Positions 16,049 through 24,540 of a stretch of DNA of 64,000 nt are shown one piece after another (within the stretch, counting starts at the first letter, position 1; each line of letters opens with the position of its first letter). The stretch is from CAYMZZ01 sp044463125. Lineage in GTDB: Bacteria > Bacteroidota > Bacteroidia > Chitinophagales > Chitinophagaceae. The stretch is from assembly GCA_044463125.1 (NCBI GenBank), contig JBIQMS010000002.1, positions 148,912 to 212,911 on the forward strand. The letters run 5' to 3'. The notes under the pieces are model-generated. The model was not told the origin of the DNA. It did no database searches and saw nothing but the letters and a program-made list of their open reading frames with translations. The position numbers and the translations under genes were made by a program.

Positions 16049-17221
16049 ATGTCACAACATCCGGAAACCAGGGCTATCCGTATCCAGACCGAGCGGACCG
16101 CGCAAAAGGAACATGCCACTCCCATTTTTCTCACCAGCAGTTTTACCTACGATTCTGCCGAGGATATGGCGGAAGCATTCGCCGATGATAGCCTGGATGT
16201 AAACATCTATTCCCGCTTTTCCAACCCCACCGTGGATGAGTTCATCGCCAAGATGGCCGCACTCGAGGGCGCGGAAGATGGTGTCGCTACCGGCACCGGC
16301 ATGGCCGCGATCTATGCCAGCTTCATGACTTTTCTTTCCCAGGGCGATCATATTGTTTCGGCTTCGGCCGTATTTGGCAGCACGCATACATTGCTCACCA
16401 AATACCTCCCCAAATGGGGCATCAGCCATTCCTATTTCGATATGCGCCAGCCGGAAACCATCGAAGCCTGCATTCGTCCGGAAACAAAATTGCTTTATCT
16501 CGAAACGCCTTCCAATCCCGGACTGGAGATCATCGACCTGCAGCAGGTGGCGGACATCTGCAAAAAACATCAGATACTTTTTGTAGTCGATAATTGCTTC
16601 GCCACCCCGGCCGTGCAACAACCGATTCGTTTTGGTGCGGACCTGGTACTTCATTCAGCAACGAAGTTTATCGATGGACAGGGCCGTGTGCTGGGTGGAG
16701 TCATTCTCGGTCGCAAAGACCTGATCCGTGAGTTGTATCTATTCATTCGCAATACCGGTCCCAGCATGAGTCCCTTCAATGCCTGGGTGTTGAGCAAGAG
16801 CCTCGAAACATTGTATATCCGTATGGACCGCCATGCGGAGAATGCGCTCGCGCTCGCGCGTCATTTTGAGAATCATCCCAAACTGAGTGGTTTGCGTTAT
16901 CCCTTTCTGTCCTCGCATCCGCAATATGCTATCGCGCAAAAGCAAATGCGCAATGGGGGTGGCATCCTCACTTTTGAATTGAAGGGTGGGATAGAAAGCG
17001 GGCGAAAATTCCTGAATGCGCTAAAGATGCTCAGCATGACCAATAACCTGGGCGATAGCCGCAGCATTGCCGCGCATCCGGCCAGCACCACGCATAGCAA
17101 GTTGAAAGAAGAAGAGCGCGCGGCCCTGGGTATTACACCGGGACTCATCCGCATTTCCGTGGGCCTTGAGCATATCGACGACCTGATCGCCGATATCGCG
17201 CAGGCGCTGGATGCCAGTTGA
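16049..17221 (+). CDS. metZ: O-succinylhomoserine sulfhydrylase (trans-sulfuration family PLP enzyme)
   Basis: Cys/Met-metabolism PLP enzyme of 390 aa that would join sulfide to activated homoserine to give homocysteine. Visible: substrate loop NIYSRFSNPTVDEF, GTGMAAIYASFMTF, LETPSNPGLEIIDL, and the PLP lysine in HSATKFIDGQGRVLGG (about residue 205). IRNTGPSMSPFNAWVL and PASTTHSKLKEEER resemble O-succinylhomoserine sulfhydrylases. It sits at the end of the sulfate assimilation cluster, which supplies the sulfide, and that favours a sulfhydrylase over a cystathionine gamma-synthase. O-acetylhomoserine as substrate cannot be excluded. Confidence 0.88.
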   Translation: MSQHPETRAIRIQTERTAQKEHATPIFLTSSFTYDSAEDMAEAFADDSLDVNIYSRFSNPTVDEFIAKMAALEGAEDGVATGTGMAAIYASFMTFLSQGDHIVSASAVFGSTHTLLTKYLPKWGISHSYFDMRQPETIEACIRPETKLLYLETPSNPGLEIIDLQQVADICKKHQILFVVDNCFATPAVQQPIRFGADLVLHSATKFIDGQGRVLGGVILGRKDLIRELYLFIRNTGPSMSPFNAWVLSKSLETLYIRMDRHAENALALARHFENHPKLSGLRYPFLSSHPQYAIAQKQMRNGGGILTFELKGGIESGRKFLNALKMLSMTNNLGDSRSIAAHPASTTHSKLKEEERAALGITPGLIRISVGLEHIDDLIADIAQALDAS

Positions 17222-17302
17222 CGCATCCCCGCTTTCTAATTATCTAAGGAACAGGCTTCCCATATTGGCCGCTTTTCTTAACTTAAGCTGCAATTGCTGC
17301 TT

Positions 17303-18643
17303 ATGAATAAAGGAAAAATGCGCCAATGGTCCATCGTGGCCGCGCTTGCCGGTTTTTTATTTGGCTTCGATACGGTGGTGATCTCCGGAGCCAATCAACC
17401 TATCCGCGAGCTCTGGCAAACATCGGAATGGTTTCATGGATTCTTTATCATGTCGATGGCGCTATGGGGCACCGTGCTGGGTGCCATTTTTGGCGGGCGG
17501 CCTACTGATGCTTTTGGTCGTCGAAAAGTCCTGATCTTTATTGGTGTTTTATACAGCATCTCTGCCATTGGCTCCGGCCTGGCCTGGGATCCTTATTCTT
17601 TCTCCTTTTTCCGTTTTATCGGCGGGGTAGGTGTGGGCGTATCCTCCGTGGCGGCACCGGCCTATATCGCCGAAATTTCCACCGCCAAAATCCGGGGCCG
17701 GCTGGTGGCGCTTTACCAGTTCAATATTGTGTTTGGGATACTGATCGCCTATTTTTCCAACTTTTTACTCAAGGGTGTTGGCGGCGACAACGACTGGCGT
17801 TGGATGCTGGGTGTGGAAGCCATTCCCGCGCTGATCTATACTTTACTCGCCCTGAGAATTCCGGAGAGTCCGCGCTGGCTCTTGTCGAAACGCAATGATG
17901 AAGCCGCTGCCGCGGCCGTGTTGCGCGATGCGGGAGTGGAAGATACGGCAGCCGAGATCCGGCAGATACGGGAAGCCAATGCCCGCGTGGAAAAGGAAGA
18001 AAGCCGTGGCGGATTATTTCACAAAGCCTATCGGGCGCCCATCCTGCTTGCTTTCTTTATCGCTTTTTTCAACCAGGCTTCGGGCATCAATTTCATACTG
18101 TATTACGCGCCCGAGATATTGGAAAAAGCCGGCCTGGCTGCAAAAGAATCGCTGGGTAATTCCATTGCCCTTGGTGCCGTGAACCTACTCTTCACCTATG
18201 TAGGTCTTTACCTGATCGACCGCATGGGTCGCCGCAAGCTGATGCTGATCGGTTCAGTGGGCTATATCATCAGTCTCAGCCTGGTAGCCTGGAGCTTTTA
18301 CAGTGGCGCGGGGCCAGCTATGCTACTGAGTTTCCTGTTGTTGTTTATAGCATCGCATGCGGTAGGCCAGGGTGCGGTGATCTGGGTATTTATTTCCGAG
18401 ATATTTCCCAACAAGGTACGCGGGCAGGGCCAGGCATTTGGCGCCAGTATCCACTGGGTATTCGCGGCGTTGATAACTCTGATCGCCACGCCGGTGATCA
18501 GTTACTTTGGCGACAACCCCTGGCCCATCTTCGCCATCTTCGCCGGCCTCATGGTCCTGCAACTGATCTGGGTACTCACGCGCATGCCCGAAACCAACCA
18601 GCGTTCGCTGGAAGAGCTGGAGGGGAAGATGGTGAATGGGTGA
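17303..18643 (+). CDS. Sugar porter family MFS transporter
   Basis: Proton-sugar symporter type with about 12 spans (446 aa). Sugar-porter signatures are present: GFLFGFDTVVISGA in the first span, GGRPTDAFGRRKVL and DRMGRRKLML in the 2-3 and 8-9 loops, PAYIAEISTAKIRGRLV, PESPRWLLSKR after span 6, and the region FNQASGINFILYYAP. The ATG at 17303 is preferred over a TTG 9 nt upstream. It follows metZ by about 80 nt but has no clear functional link to sulfur. The sugar specificity is not readable. Confidence 0.9.
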   Translation: MNKGKMRQWSIVAALAGFLFGFDTVVISGANQPIRELWQTSEWFHGFFIMSMALWGTVLGAIFGGRPTDAFGRRKVLIFIGVLYSISAIGSGLAWDPYSFSFFRFIGGVGVGVSSVAAPAYIAEISTAKIRGRLVALYQFNIVFGILIAYFSNFLLKGVGGDNDWRWMLGVEAIPALIYTLLALRIPESPRWLLSKRNDEAAAAAVLRDAGVEDTAAEIRQIREANARVEKEESRGGLFHKAYRAPILLAFFIAFFNQASGINFILYYAPEILEKAGLAAKESLGNSIALGAVNLLFTYVGLYLIDRMGRRKLMLIGSVGYIISLSLVAWSFYSGAGPAMLLSFLLLFIASHAVGQGAVIWVFISEIFPNKVRGQGQAFGASIHWVFAALITLIATPVISYFGDNPWPIFAIFAGLMVLQLIWVLTRMPETNQRSLEELEGKMVNG

Positions 18644-18729
18644 TTATGGCTAGGTGCTTCAGAAATAGTTATCTGTGCTCATCAGGGAGAGAGCTTCTGT
18701 AATTTAGAATTGTTCTAAGTGCAGGTGGT

Positions 18730-18897
18730 ATTTCCCGCAGATTTTCGCAGATTTTTTCGCAGATGAACGCAGATACGATATTGTGAAAAAAATAGTCAAC
18801 CTTAATAAAGACATGGCCGAGTTGGGAATTTGGAGTTGAGTTTAAAGAAAATCATCTGCGCCAATCTGCGGAAAAATCTGCGCAAATCTGCGGGAAA
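18730..18897. repeat. CTGCG half elements in outward arrangement (E)
   Basis: A TTTCCCGCAG arm (18730-18774) comes first and an ATCTGCG arm (18851-18897) second, the reverse of the other copies. The 76 nt between them include the outer-module-like GTGAAAAAAATAGTCAAC. This is best read as the junction of two truncated copies. Confidence 0.7.
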
Positions 18898-19104
18898 AGG
18901 CTCTGGCACTTTGATGATGATGATGAATAGCGGGCAGTTATCCCGGTACGTTTTCAACCCGGCTAATCGCTCGTAAAATCCCACAAGCCTGAAAACGGAA
19001 GTTGGCCATTTTTCTTCATGAGATTCACAGATGGGCCCGCCAAATCGCAAGATGCAGCCAAATCGCAAAACTCATGCGAAAATTGCGAATTCACAAATTC
19101 ACAA

Positions 19105-19126
19105 ACCTGCCTGCCGGCAGGCAGGT
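19105..19126. repeat. 22-bp perfect palindrome, CCTGCCGGCAGG core
   Basis: Two ACCTGCCTGCC half sites meet head to head with no spacer. It lies 15 nt beyond the stop of the rluA-type gene and could act as a hairpin terminator without a T-tract, or be a dispersed palindromic repeat. Confidence 0.75.
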
Positions 19127-19140
19127 CCTCAAATTTGACC

Positions 19141-19884
19141 TCAGCCTTTTCGTTTCCGCAACTGCTGCAAACTCGCCCGCATATCTTTTGGTAGCGGGGC
19201 TTCGAGCGTAGCGAGGCCACCACTTCTATTCTGAATCCGCAGCAGCGATGCATGCAGGGCCAGGCGGGGGAGCAGGGGTCTTTCTTCCCATTCTTCTTTC
19301 GACAATTTGAAACGGTTCTTGATGGAGGATAACAGGAAGGGCTTTCCATCGCCATACAGGGCATCACACACAATGGGAAAACCCAGGTGCTTCATGTGCA
19401 CCCGTATCTGGTGCGTACGCCCGGTATGAATGCGAAACCGTACCCAACTGTATTGCTTAAAATCTTCCTCCACTGCATAATCCGTGAGCGATGCCTTGCC
19501 ATTGCGGTGAATGACCATAAGGCCCCGCTGCACGGGATGCTCCGCAATGGGCGCATCAATGCTGCCACTGGCCGGTGTGGGACTGCCCAACACCAAACCG
19601 TGGTAAATTTTTTCGGTTTGCCGATGCTCGAATTGTTGAGAGAAAAATTTATGTGCTTCTTCATTTCTGGCAAAAAGGATCAATCCACTGGTATCCCGAT
19701 CGAGGCGGTGCACGGTGAATACTTTACCATAATGTTCCTGCAACAGCAACTTCAGCGATGGTTCCTTGCCCTCCCGGTCCGGAATGGAAAGCAGGCCGGA
19801 GGGCTTGTTGACCGCGACATAGTCCTCCGTTTCCGCGATCAGCCAGTCGGTTTTTTTGCCGATTTGTTTTATGCCTTCGCTCAT
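19141..19884 (-). CDS. RluA family pseudouridine synthase
   Basis: Converts uridine to pseudouridine in RNA. The 247-aa protein has the catalytic HRLDRDTSGLILFARN (Asp about residue 62), YHGLVLG and RTHQIRVHMKHLGFPI, all family hallmarks. It lacks an S4 domain at the N-terminus, as in RluA/RluE-size members. It overlaps the end of the upstream rluB-type gene by 4 bp (ATGA), so the two synthases are translated from one message. The exact target base in rRNA or tRNA cannot be read. Confidence 0.9.
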   Translation of the reverse strand: MSEGIKQIGKKTDWLIAETEDYVAVNKPSGLLSIPDREGKEPSLKLLLQEHYGKVFTVHRLDRDTSGLILFARNEEAHKFFSQQFEHRQTEKIYHGLVLGSPTPASGSIDAPIAEHPVQRGLMVIHRNGKASLTDYAVEEDFKQYSWVRFRIHTGRTHQIRVHMKHLGFPIVCDALYGDGKPFLLSSIKNRFKLSKEEWEERPLLPRLALHASLLRIQNRSGGLATLEAPLPKDMRASLQQLRKRKG

Positions 19885-20852
19885 TTTCCTTTTCCAAAAT
19901 GTTTGAGGTTGCGGATTTCTTTCTCGGAGAGGTAGCGGTACTTGCCACGGTCAACATTCTTCTTGCTGAGTCCGGCAAACATCACGCGGTCGAGGCCCTT
20001 TACATCATAACCGAGCGATTCAAAAATGCGGCGCACGATACGGTTGCGCCCGCTATGAATTTCCACCCCTACCTGGGTTTTGTCTTTGAGATCCGAATAG
20101 GCCAGTACATCTACCGAAGCGGGACCATCTTCGAGTACCACGCCTTTGAGTATCTGGTCAAAATCTTTTTTATCCAGGGGTTTGTTGAGCGTTACCTGGT
20201 ATATCTTCTTCACATTATTGCTGGGATGCGTGAGGTATTGCGCCAGCTCGCCATCATTGGTGAGCAGCAATACGCCCGAAGTATTGCGGTCGAGCCGCCC
20301 CACCGGATACACTCGCTCGTTGGTGGCGTGGCGAATCAGGTCGAGCACGGTTTTGCGCTTCTGTGGGTCATCGGTGGTGGTGATATAATCCTTGGGCTTG
20401 TTGAGCAGGATATAGACCAGGTTCTTCGACAGAAAAACTTTCTTGCCATTCACGCGCACTTCATCTTTGGAACTCACGCGATGTCCGGGGCTGGTTACTG
20501 TTTCTCCGTTCACTTTCACCAATCCTTTTTTTACAATTTCGGCGGCATCGCGGCGGGCCACCACGCCGCAATGGGCGATGAATTTATTGAGCGGCATTTT
20601 ATCCGTAGAAACCGGAGCGGCCTTGCCGCCTTCGGCGCCCTTCTTATCTGCAGCACGGCCATCGGCCTTAGTGCCCTTCGGTGCGGTAGCTTCCGTACCA
20701 AATCCACTGCGCTTGGCTTTTTGTTGATTGAAATACTCTTCTCTTTCTTTCTTGTACTGGCGCTTCTCTTGCTTATAAGCTTCTTTTATAGCAGCATTGC
20801 TGCGCTTATTGCCAAACTTGTCGAAGGGGTTGGGTTTATTACTCTTACTCAT
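19881..20852 (-). CDS. RsuA/RluB family pseudouridine synthase with S4 domain
   Basis: 323 aa: a lysine/glutamine-rich basic N-terminal extension (residues 1-85, RNA-contact type), an S4 domain (MPLNKFIAHCGVVARRDAAE), then the RsuA/RluB/E/F catalytic domain with GRLDRNTSGVLLLTNDGEL and SGRNRIVRRIFESLGY. RluB (23S rRNA) is the likely orthologue, but RsuA or RluF cannot be excluded. It is first in a two-gene unit with the RluA-type gene. Confidence 0.9.
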   Translation of the reverse strand: MSKSNKPNPFDKFGNKRSNAAIKEAYKQEKRQYKKEREEYFNQQKAKRSGFGTEATAPKGTKADGRAADKKGAEGGKAAPVSTDKMPLNKFIAHCGVVARRDAAEIVKKGLVKVNGETVTSPGHRVSSKDEVRVNGKKVFLSKNLVYILLNKPKDYITTTDDPQKRKTVLDLIRHATNERVYPVGRLDRNTSGVLLLTNDGELAQYLTHPSNNVKKIYQVTLNKPLDKKDFDQILKGVVLEDGPASVDVLAYSDLKDKTQVGVEIHSGRNRIVRRIFESLGYDVKGLDRVMFAGLSKKNVDRGKYRYLSEKEIRNLKHFGKGK

Positions 20853-21069
20853 GATAGGGGTTTGCTGTTTTACAACAGGAGTTTAGGGAATATGAGAGAA
20901 TTTGTTTATTCGTTGATTTGTTGATTTGTTGAATCGTTTAATGTTTATTGGATGCAAGAGTGAGAATAGTTATTGGAATCCTTTGACACTAAACAGGAAT
21001 ATGCTATTAACTAAATACAAATCCACAAATTCTCAAATCAACAAATCAACGATTCAACAAATCAACGAT
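20853..21069. repeat. Spacer with TCAACAAA/TTGTTGAT repeats between rlmN and rluB-type gene
   Basis: 217 bp. TTGATTTGTTGAATCG-type units (about 20908-20940) face AATCAACAAATCAACG-type units (about 21032-21072) in inverted orientation. The right-hand block supplies the TGA stop of rlmN. No CTGCG or ACGTNNN repeat is seen. The promoter of the rluB-type gene should lie here but no clear box was found. Confidence 0.7.
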
Positions 21070-22119
21070 TCAACCGTTCTTATTTGCCAATTGCCCACAC
21101 GCCGCATCAATGTCTTTTCCGCGGCTGCGGCGTAATCTTGCGTTTACCCGATTTTTTTCGAGGTAGGCCATAAAGGCTTCTACTTTTTCCTCATCGGGTT
21201 TTTCAAAGCGGGCGAAGTCGATGGGATTGTATTCAATGATATTCACCAGGTCGGCGGGCACCTGCCGGTACACTTTTATGAGTTCATCCGCATCCTTCAG
21301 GCTATCGTTGAAGTTCTTAAACAGGATATATTCCAGGGTGATCTCGTTCTTGGTCTGCTTATAAAAATAGTTCAGCGCATCTACCAGCGATTTGATGTTG
21401 TTGCTGTCGTTGATGGGCATGATCTCATGTCGCTTATTGTCGTTGGCGGCATGCAGGGAAAGCGCCAGCTTAAACTTCACTTTATCGTCGCCCAACTGCC
21501 GGATCTGCTTGGCTACACCGGCGGTAGATACCGTGATGCGGCGGGGGCTCATGCCCATTCCGTCAGGGGAAGTGATGCGCTCAATGGCACGGAGCACATT
21601 CTTATAGTTGAGCAGGGGTTCGCCCATGCCCATAAAAACGATGTTGGTAAGTTTCTGATCGTGTATCCGTTCACTTTGCTGATTGATCAGCACTACTTCG
21701 TCATAAATCTCGTCGAAGCTGAGGTTGCGTTTACGGTCTATATAACCCGTGGCGCAGAACTTGCAGCTCAGGGAGCAGCCAATCTGCGAGGATACGCAGG
21801 CGGTCTTGCGGTCCTCGGTGGGGATCAGTACCCCTTCCACCAGGTGGCCATCATGGGTTTTGAAACGGGATTTTACCGTGCCATCGGCCGAATACTGGGT
21901 AGCATCGATCTGCAGGGCGGGCAGGCTGAATTCCTTTGCCAGGCTTTGCCGCAATTCCTTGCTGAGGTTGGTCATGGCCTCAAAGCTCTGGGCCTGTTTC
22001 TGCCAGAGCCATTCATATACCTGCCGGGCCCGGAAATTCTTCTCTCCCCGGTCCGTAAACCAGGTCTCCAGCTCAGCCAGGCTCAGGTGGCGGATATTTG
22101 TGAGTACTGCGTTAGCCAT
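21070..22119 (-). CDS. rlmN: 23S rRNA A2503 / tRNA A37 C2-methyltransferase
   Basis: Radical-SAM methyltransferase, 349 aa, that methylates A2503 of 23S rRNA and A37 of some tRNAs. The cluster motif C-x3-C-x2-C is GCSLSCKFCATG; also present are VFMGMGEPLLNY, PRRITVSTAGV and SLHAANDNKRHEIMPIN. The methyl-carrying cysteine near the C-terminus is in DIDAACGQL. A TATCTTTG box ends 4 nt before its start codon. The last codon and stop run into the TTGAATCG repeat block. Confidence 0.95.
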   Translation of the reverse strand: MANAVLTNIRHLSLAELETWFTDRGEKNFRARQVYEWLWQKQAQSFEAMTNLSKELRQSLAKEFSLPALQIDATQYSADGTVKSRFKTHDGHLVEGVLIPTEDRKTACVSSQIGCSLSCKFCATGYIDRKRNLSFDEIYDEVVLINQQSERIHDQKLTNIVFMGMGEPLLNYKNVLRAIERITSPDGMGMSPRRITVSTAGVAKQIRQLGDDKVKFKLALSLHAANDNKRHEIMPINDSNNIKSLVDALNYFYKQTKNEITLEYILFKNFNDSLKDADELIKVYRQVPADLVNIIEYNPIDFARFEKPDEEKVEAFMAYLEKNRVNARLRRSRGKDIDAACGQLANKNG

Positions 22120-22123
22120 TCTG

Positions 22124-22131
22124 CAAAGATA
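22124..22131 (-). promoter_or_regulatory. -7 box (TATCTTTG) directly before rlmN
   Basis: Full match to TAnnTTTG. On the minus strand it reads TATCTTTGCAGAATG, with the ATG being the start codon, so the transcript should have almost no leader. The same layout occurs at the phosphatase gene (30354-30361). Confidence 0.6.
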
Positions 22132-22314
22132 GCGATGAAACGTTGTACGTAGTACGTATTACGTTTTACGTTTAGGGTTGAGGGTTTAAGGTTTGAAGGA
22201 ATCGAAAAGTTTGAAAATCAGATCATGGCTTTTGGTAGAAAGGTTTAGTTGTCTGATAGTTAACGATTATGAAAGCTATTTAGCGCATAGTCAAGCCCTC
22301 AAAACAAGTGTTAT

Positions 22315-22480
22315 GTCCCAAAAAGTTGACAATCTTTGCAGTAATCATCTATCTGCGTTCATCTGCGTAAAAATCTGCGAAAATCTGCGGGAAATATTTC
22401 AGCACTTTAAACAGCTTCTGAGTTCCGGTAGCTTCCCCGCAGATTTTCGCAGATTTTTTCGCAGATTTTCGCAGATTTTT
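22315..22480. repeat. CTGCG fold-back element, copy F (opposite polarity)
   Basis: The outer module lies on the left (GTCCCAAAAAGTTGACAA, then TTTGCAGTAATCAT) as the reverse complement of the module after copy A, so this copy is inverted relative to A, B and C. The spacer is 40 nt. Confidence 0.82.
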
Positions 22481-22541
22481 TTACCCACTTATGAATTCCA
22501 GCCCTCAACCTTAAACCTTAAACCTTAAACTCTAAACCTTC

Positions 22542-22549
22542 TATCTTCG
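22542..22549 (+). promoter_or_regulatory. Probable -7 box (TATCTTCG) for thiolase gene
   Basis: One mismatch from TAnnTTTG and identical to the box before metZ. It lies 30 nt before the start codon, between a TTAAACC block and an ACGTNNN array. Confidence 0.45.
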
Positions 22550-22579
22550 TTCAACGTATAACGTAAAACTCAAAAAGAC

Positions 22580-23776
22580 ATGCAGGATGCATATATAATC
22601 GACATCGTCCGTACTCCTATTGGCAAATTCGGTGGAGCGCTTTCTTCGGTGCGGCCCGACGATTTGCTGGCTTTTACCATTCGCGCCCTGCTGGGCCGCA
22701 ATGAGGGGGTGGACCCGGCGGCCATTGAAGACGTGATAGCCGGTGCGGCCAACCAGGCCGGGGAAGATAACCGCAATGTGGCCCGTATGGCGGCCCTGCT
22801 GGCCGGCCTGCCGGTAACGGTGGCCGGCAATACCGTGAACCGCCTCTGCGCTTCGGGTTTGCAGGCCATTATGGATGCAGCGCGGCAGATACGCTGCGGC
22901 GATGCCGAACTGGTGATTGCCTGCGGCGTGGAAAGCATGACCCGTGCGCCTTATGTGATGGCCAAGCCGGCGCAAGCCTGGCAGCGACAGATGGAGAGCT
23001 ACGATACCACACTCGGCTGGCGCTTCATCAACCCCCAGTTGGCCGCGCAATACCCGCCCTTTAGTATGGGCGAAACCGCCGAGAATGTGGCCCGCCAATG
23101 GAAGATCAGCCGCGAGGAGCAGGACCAGTTTGCCCTGGCCTCGCAACAAAAATATTTTGCCGCCCGGGAAGCCAACCGCTGGCAGGATGAGATAGTGCCA
23201 GTGGAAACCGTAAAGGATGGACTCATCAGTTGGGTGGTGGAAGACGAACATCCGCGGCAGACATCACTCGAGAAGTTGGCCAAACTGAAGCCGGCCTTTG
23301 TAAAGGAGGGTACCGTAACGGCAGGCAATGCCGCGGGCATCAACGACGGTGCGGCCGCTATGTTGCTGGCCAGTGAGTCGGCAGTAAAAAGATTCGGTCT
23401 ACAACCCATGGCACGTGTGGTTTCCATGGCCGTGGCCGGTGTGGACCCGGCCATCATGGGCATCGGTCCTGTGCCCGCTACACAAAAAGCCCTGAAAAGG
23501 GCCGGACTCAACAGCTCGCAATTGGACCTGATAGAACTGAACGAAGCCTTTGCCTCCCAATCCCTGGCCTGCATTCGCGACCTGGAACTGGATGCTGCCA
23601 AAGTGAATGTAAACGGAGGAGCCATTGCATTAGGCCATCCGCTCGGTTGCAGCGGAGTGAGAATCTCCGCCACACTATTGCACGAAATGCAGCGCCGGAA
23701 TTTGAAAACAGGATTGGCAACGATGTGTGTAGGGGTGGGGCAGGGAGCGGCGGTGGTTTTTGAACGTACTACGTAA
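22580..23776 (+). CDS. Acetyl-CoA acyltransferase, 3-oxoadipyl-CoA thiolase-like
   Basis: Degradative-type thiolase of 398 aa cleaving 3-ketoacyl-CoA with CoA. The acylation cysteine is in VNRLCASGLQAIM (about residue 91), the catalytic His in GGAIALGHPLGCSG and the second Cys in MCVGVGQGAA. The segment AGEDNRNVARMAALLAG is typical of 3-oxoadipyl-CoA thiolases (PcaF/PaaJ), which release succinyl-CoA and acetyl-CoA, but no other aromatic-degradation gene is near, so a general acetyl-CoA acetyltransferase remains possible. The last residues and TAA stop lie inside an ACGTNNN array. Confidence 0.87.
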   Translation: MQDAYIIDIVRTPIGKFGGALSSVRPDDLLAFTIRALLGRNEGVDPAAIEDVIAGAANQAGEDNRNVARMAALLAGLPVTVAGNTVNRLCASGLQAIMDAARQIRCGDAELVIACGVESMTRAPYVMAKPAQAWQRQMESYDTTLGWRFINPQLAAQYPPFSMGETAENVARQWKISREEQDQFALASQQKYFAAREANRWQDEIVPVETVKDGLISWVVEDEHPRQTSLEKLAKLKPAFVKEGTVTAGNAAGINDGAAAMLLASESAVKRFGLQPMARVVSMAVAGVDPAIMGIGPVPATQKALKRAGLNSSQLDLIELNEAFASQSLACIRDLELDAAKVNVNGGAIALGHPLGCSGVRISATLLHEMQRRNLKTGLATMCVGVGQGAAVVFERTT

Positions 23777-24057
23777 TACGTTTTACGTAGTACGTATTTG
23801 AGTTGTAAGTTGAAAGTTGTAAGTAGTAAGTTTTGAGTCGTGGGTTTGGAAAAAATATCTGCGTTGATCTGCGGAAAAATCTGCGAAAATCTGCGGGAAC
23901 CTTTCCGCATTCTAAACCTGTTCAAAGTTCAAGAGCGATTTCCCGCAGATTTTCGCAGATTTTTCCGCAGATCAACGCAGATTGAAGCGTGTCTCGCAAA
24001 ACAACAACCTTAAACCCTCAACTCTAAACTTAAAACTTACAACTTAAAACTCCAACA
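23777..24057. repeat. Repeat-filled spacer between thiolase and DinB-like genes
   Basis: 281 bp: ACGTNNN array (23764-23796, beginning inside the thiolase gene), a TTGTAAGTTGAAAGTTG-type block (about 23803-23832), CTGCG copy G (23855-23983), a TTAAACC block and an AAACTTACAACTTAAAAC block (about 24028-24052) complementary to the left one. Nested inverted repeats again enclose the fold-back copy. Confidence 0.82.
23855..23983. repeat. CTGCG fold-back element, copy G
   Basis: Arms begin ATCTGCGTTGATCTGCGG and mirror as CCGCAGATCAACGCAGAT; 40-nt spacer with TAAACCTGTTCAAAGTTC. Nearly identical to copy H on the other side of the DinB-like gene. Confidence 0.85.
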
Positions 24058-24540
24058 ATGTGGCACCTACACGGATTCGCTCCCGACAATGCGGGGCTCG
24101 ACGAGGCGCTGGAGCGCCTGGAAACACATATTCAGCAGCTTCCATCTTATCTGCGCTCTATATCGGAGCAGGAACTGAAACACAAACCCGCACCGGGTAA
24201 ATGGTCGAAGCAGGAAATCCTCGGCCACCTGGTTGATTCGGGTTTGAATAATCTGCGCCGCTTCACGGAAATTCTTTACAGCAGCGCCAGCCCTTACGTC
24301 ATTACGCCTTATCCTCAGGACGACCTGGTACGCGTGAACGCGTATCAACAGCAACCCCTCGAAGATTTATTGGCCTTCTGGATTACGCTCAACAAGCAGA
24401 TAGTCTGGCTTTGCCGGCAAATACCACCTGAAAAACTGGAATGGCTGGTTGATCCCAGGTACGATAACCATCTGCTCCGAACATTTGAATGGTTGATTGC
24501 GGATTATGTGGCGCATATGGAACATCATTTGAAGTGGTAA
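24058..24540 (+). CDS. DinB-like superfamily protein
   Basis: 160-aa four-helix-bundle protein of the DinB/YfiT type; some members are metal-dependent thiol transferases. Visible features are KPAPGKWSKQEILGHLVDS (first metal-ligand His) and the C-terminal YVAHMEHHLKW with the other histidines, spaced as in the family. It stands alone between two nearly identical repeat spacers, and its TAA stop is formed in an AGTGGTA repeat. The substrate is unknown. Confidence 0.8.
   Translation: MWHLHGFAPDNAGLDEALERLETHIQQLPSYLRSISEQELKHKPAPGKWSKQEILGHLVDSGLNNLRRFTEILYSSASPYVITPYPQDDLVRVNAYQQQPLEDLLAFWITLNKQIVWLCRQIPPEKLEWLVDPRYDNHLLRTFEWLIADYVAHMEHHLKW

Larger units (their letters stand above)
18644..19140. 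repeat. Repeat-filled spacer between sugar porter and rluA-type gene
   Basis: No gene in 497 bp between convergent genes. It holds a right half (18730-18774) and then a left half (18851-18897) of CTGCG elements in outward order, a short GATGATGATGAT run (about 18913-18926), TCACAAAT direct repeats near 19090, and a 22-bp perfect palindrome (19105-19126). No telomere-like or ACGTNNN array is seen here. Confidence 0.8.
22120..22579. repeat. Repeat-filled spacer between rlmN and thiolase gene
   Basis: No gene in 460 bp. Promoter box of rlmN (22124-22131, minus strand), ACGTNNN array (22140-22171), GGTTTAR block (about 22171-22198), a unique-looking stretch (22200-22310), CTGCG copy F with its outer module on the left (22315-22480), TTAAACC block (about 22503-22540), the TATCTTCG box and a short ACGTNNN array (22554-22567). 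The ACGT and telomere-like blocks are arranged as inverted pairs around copy F. Confidence 0.82.
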
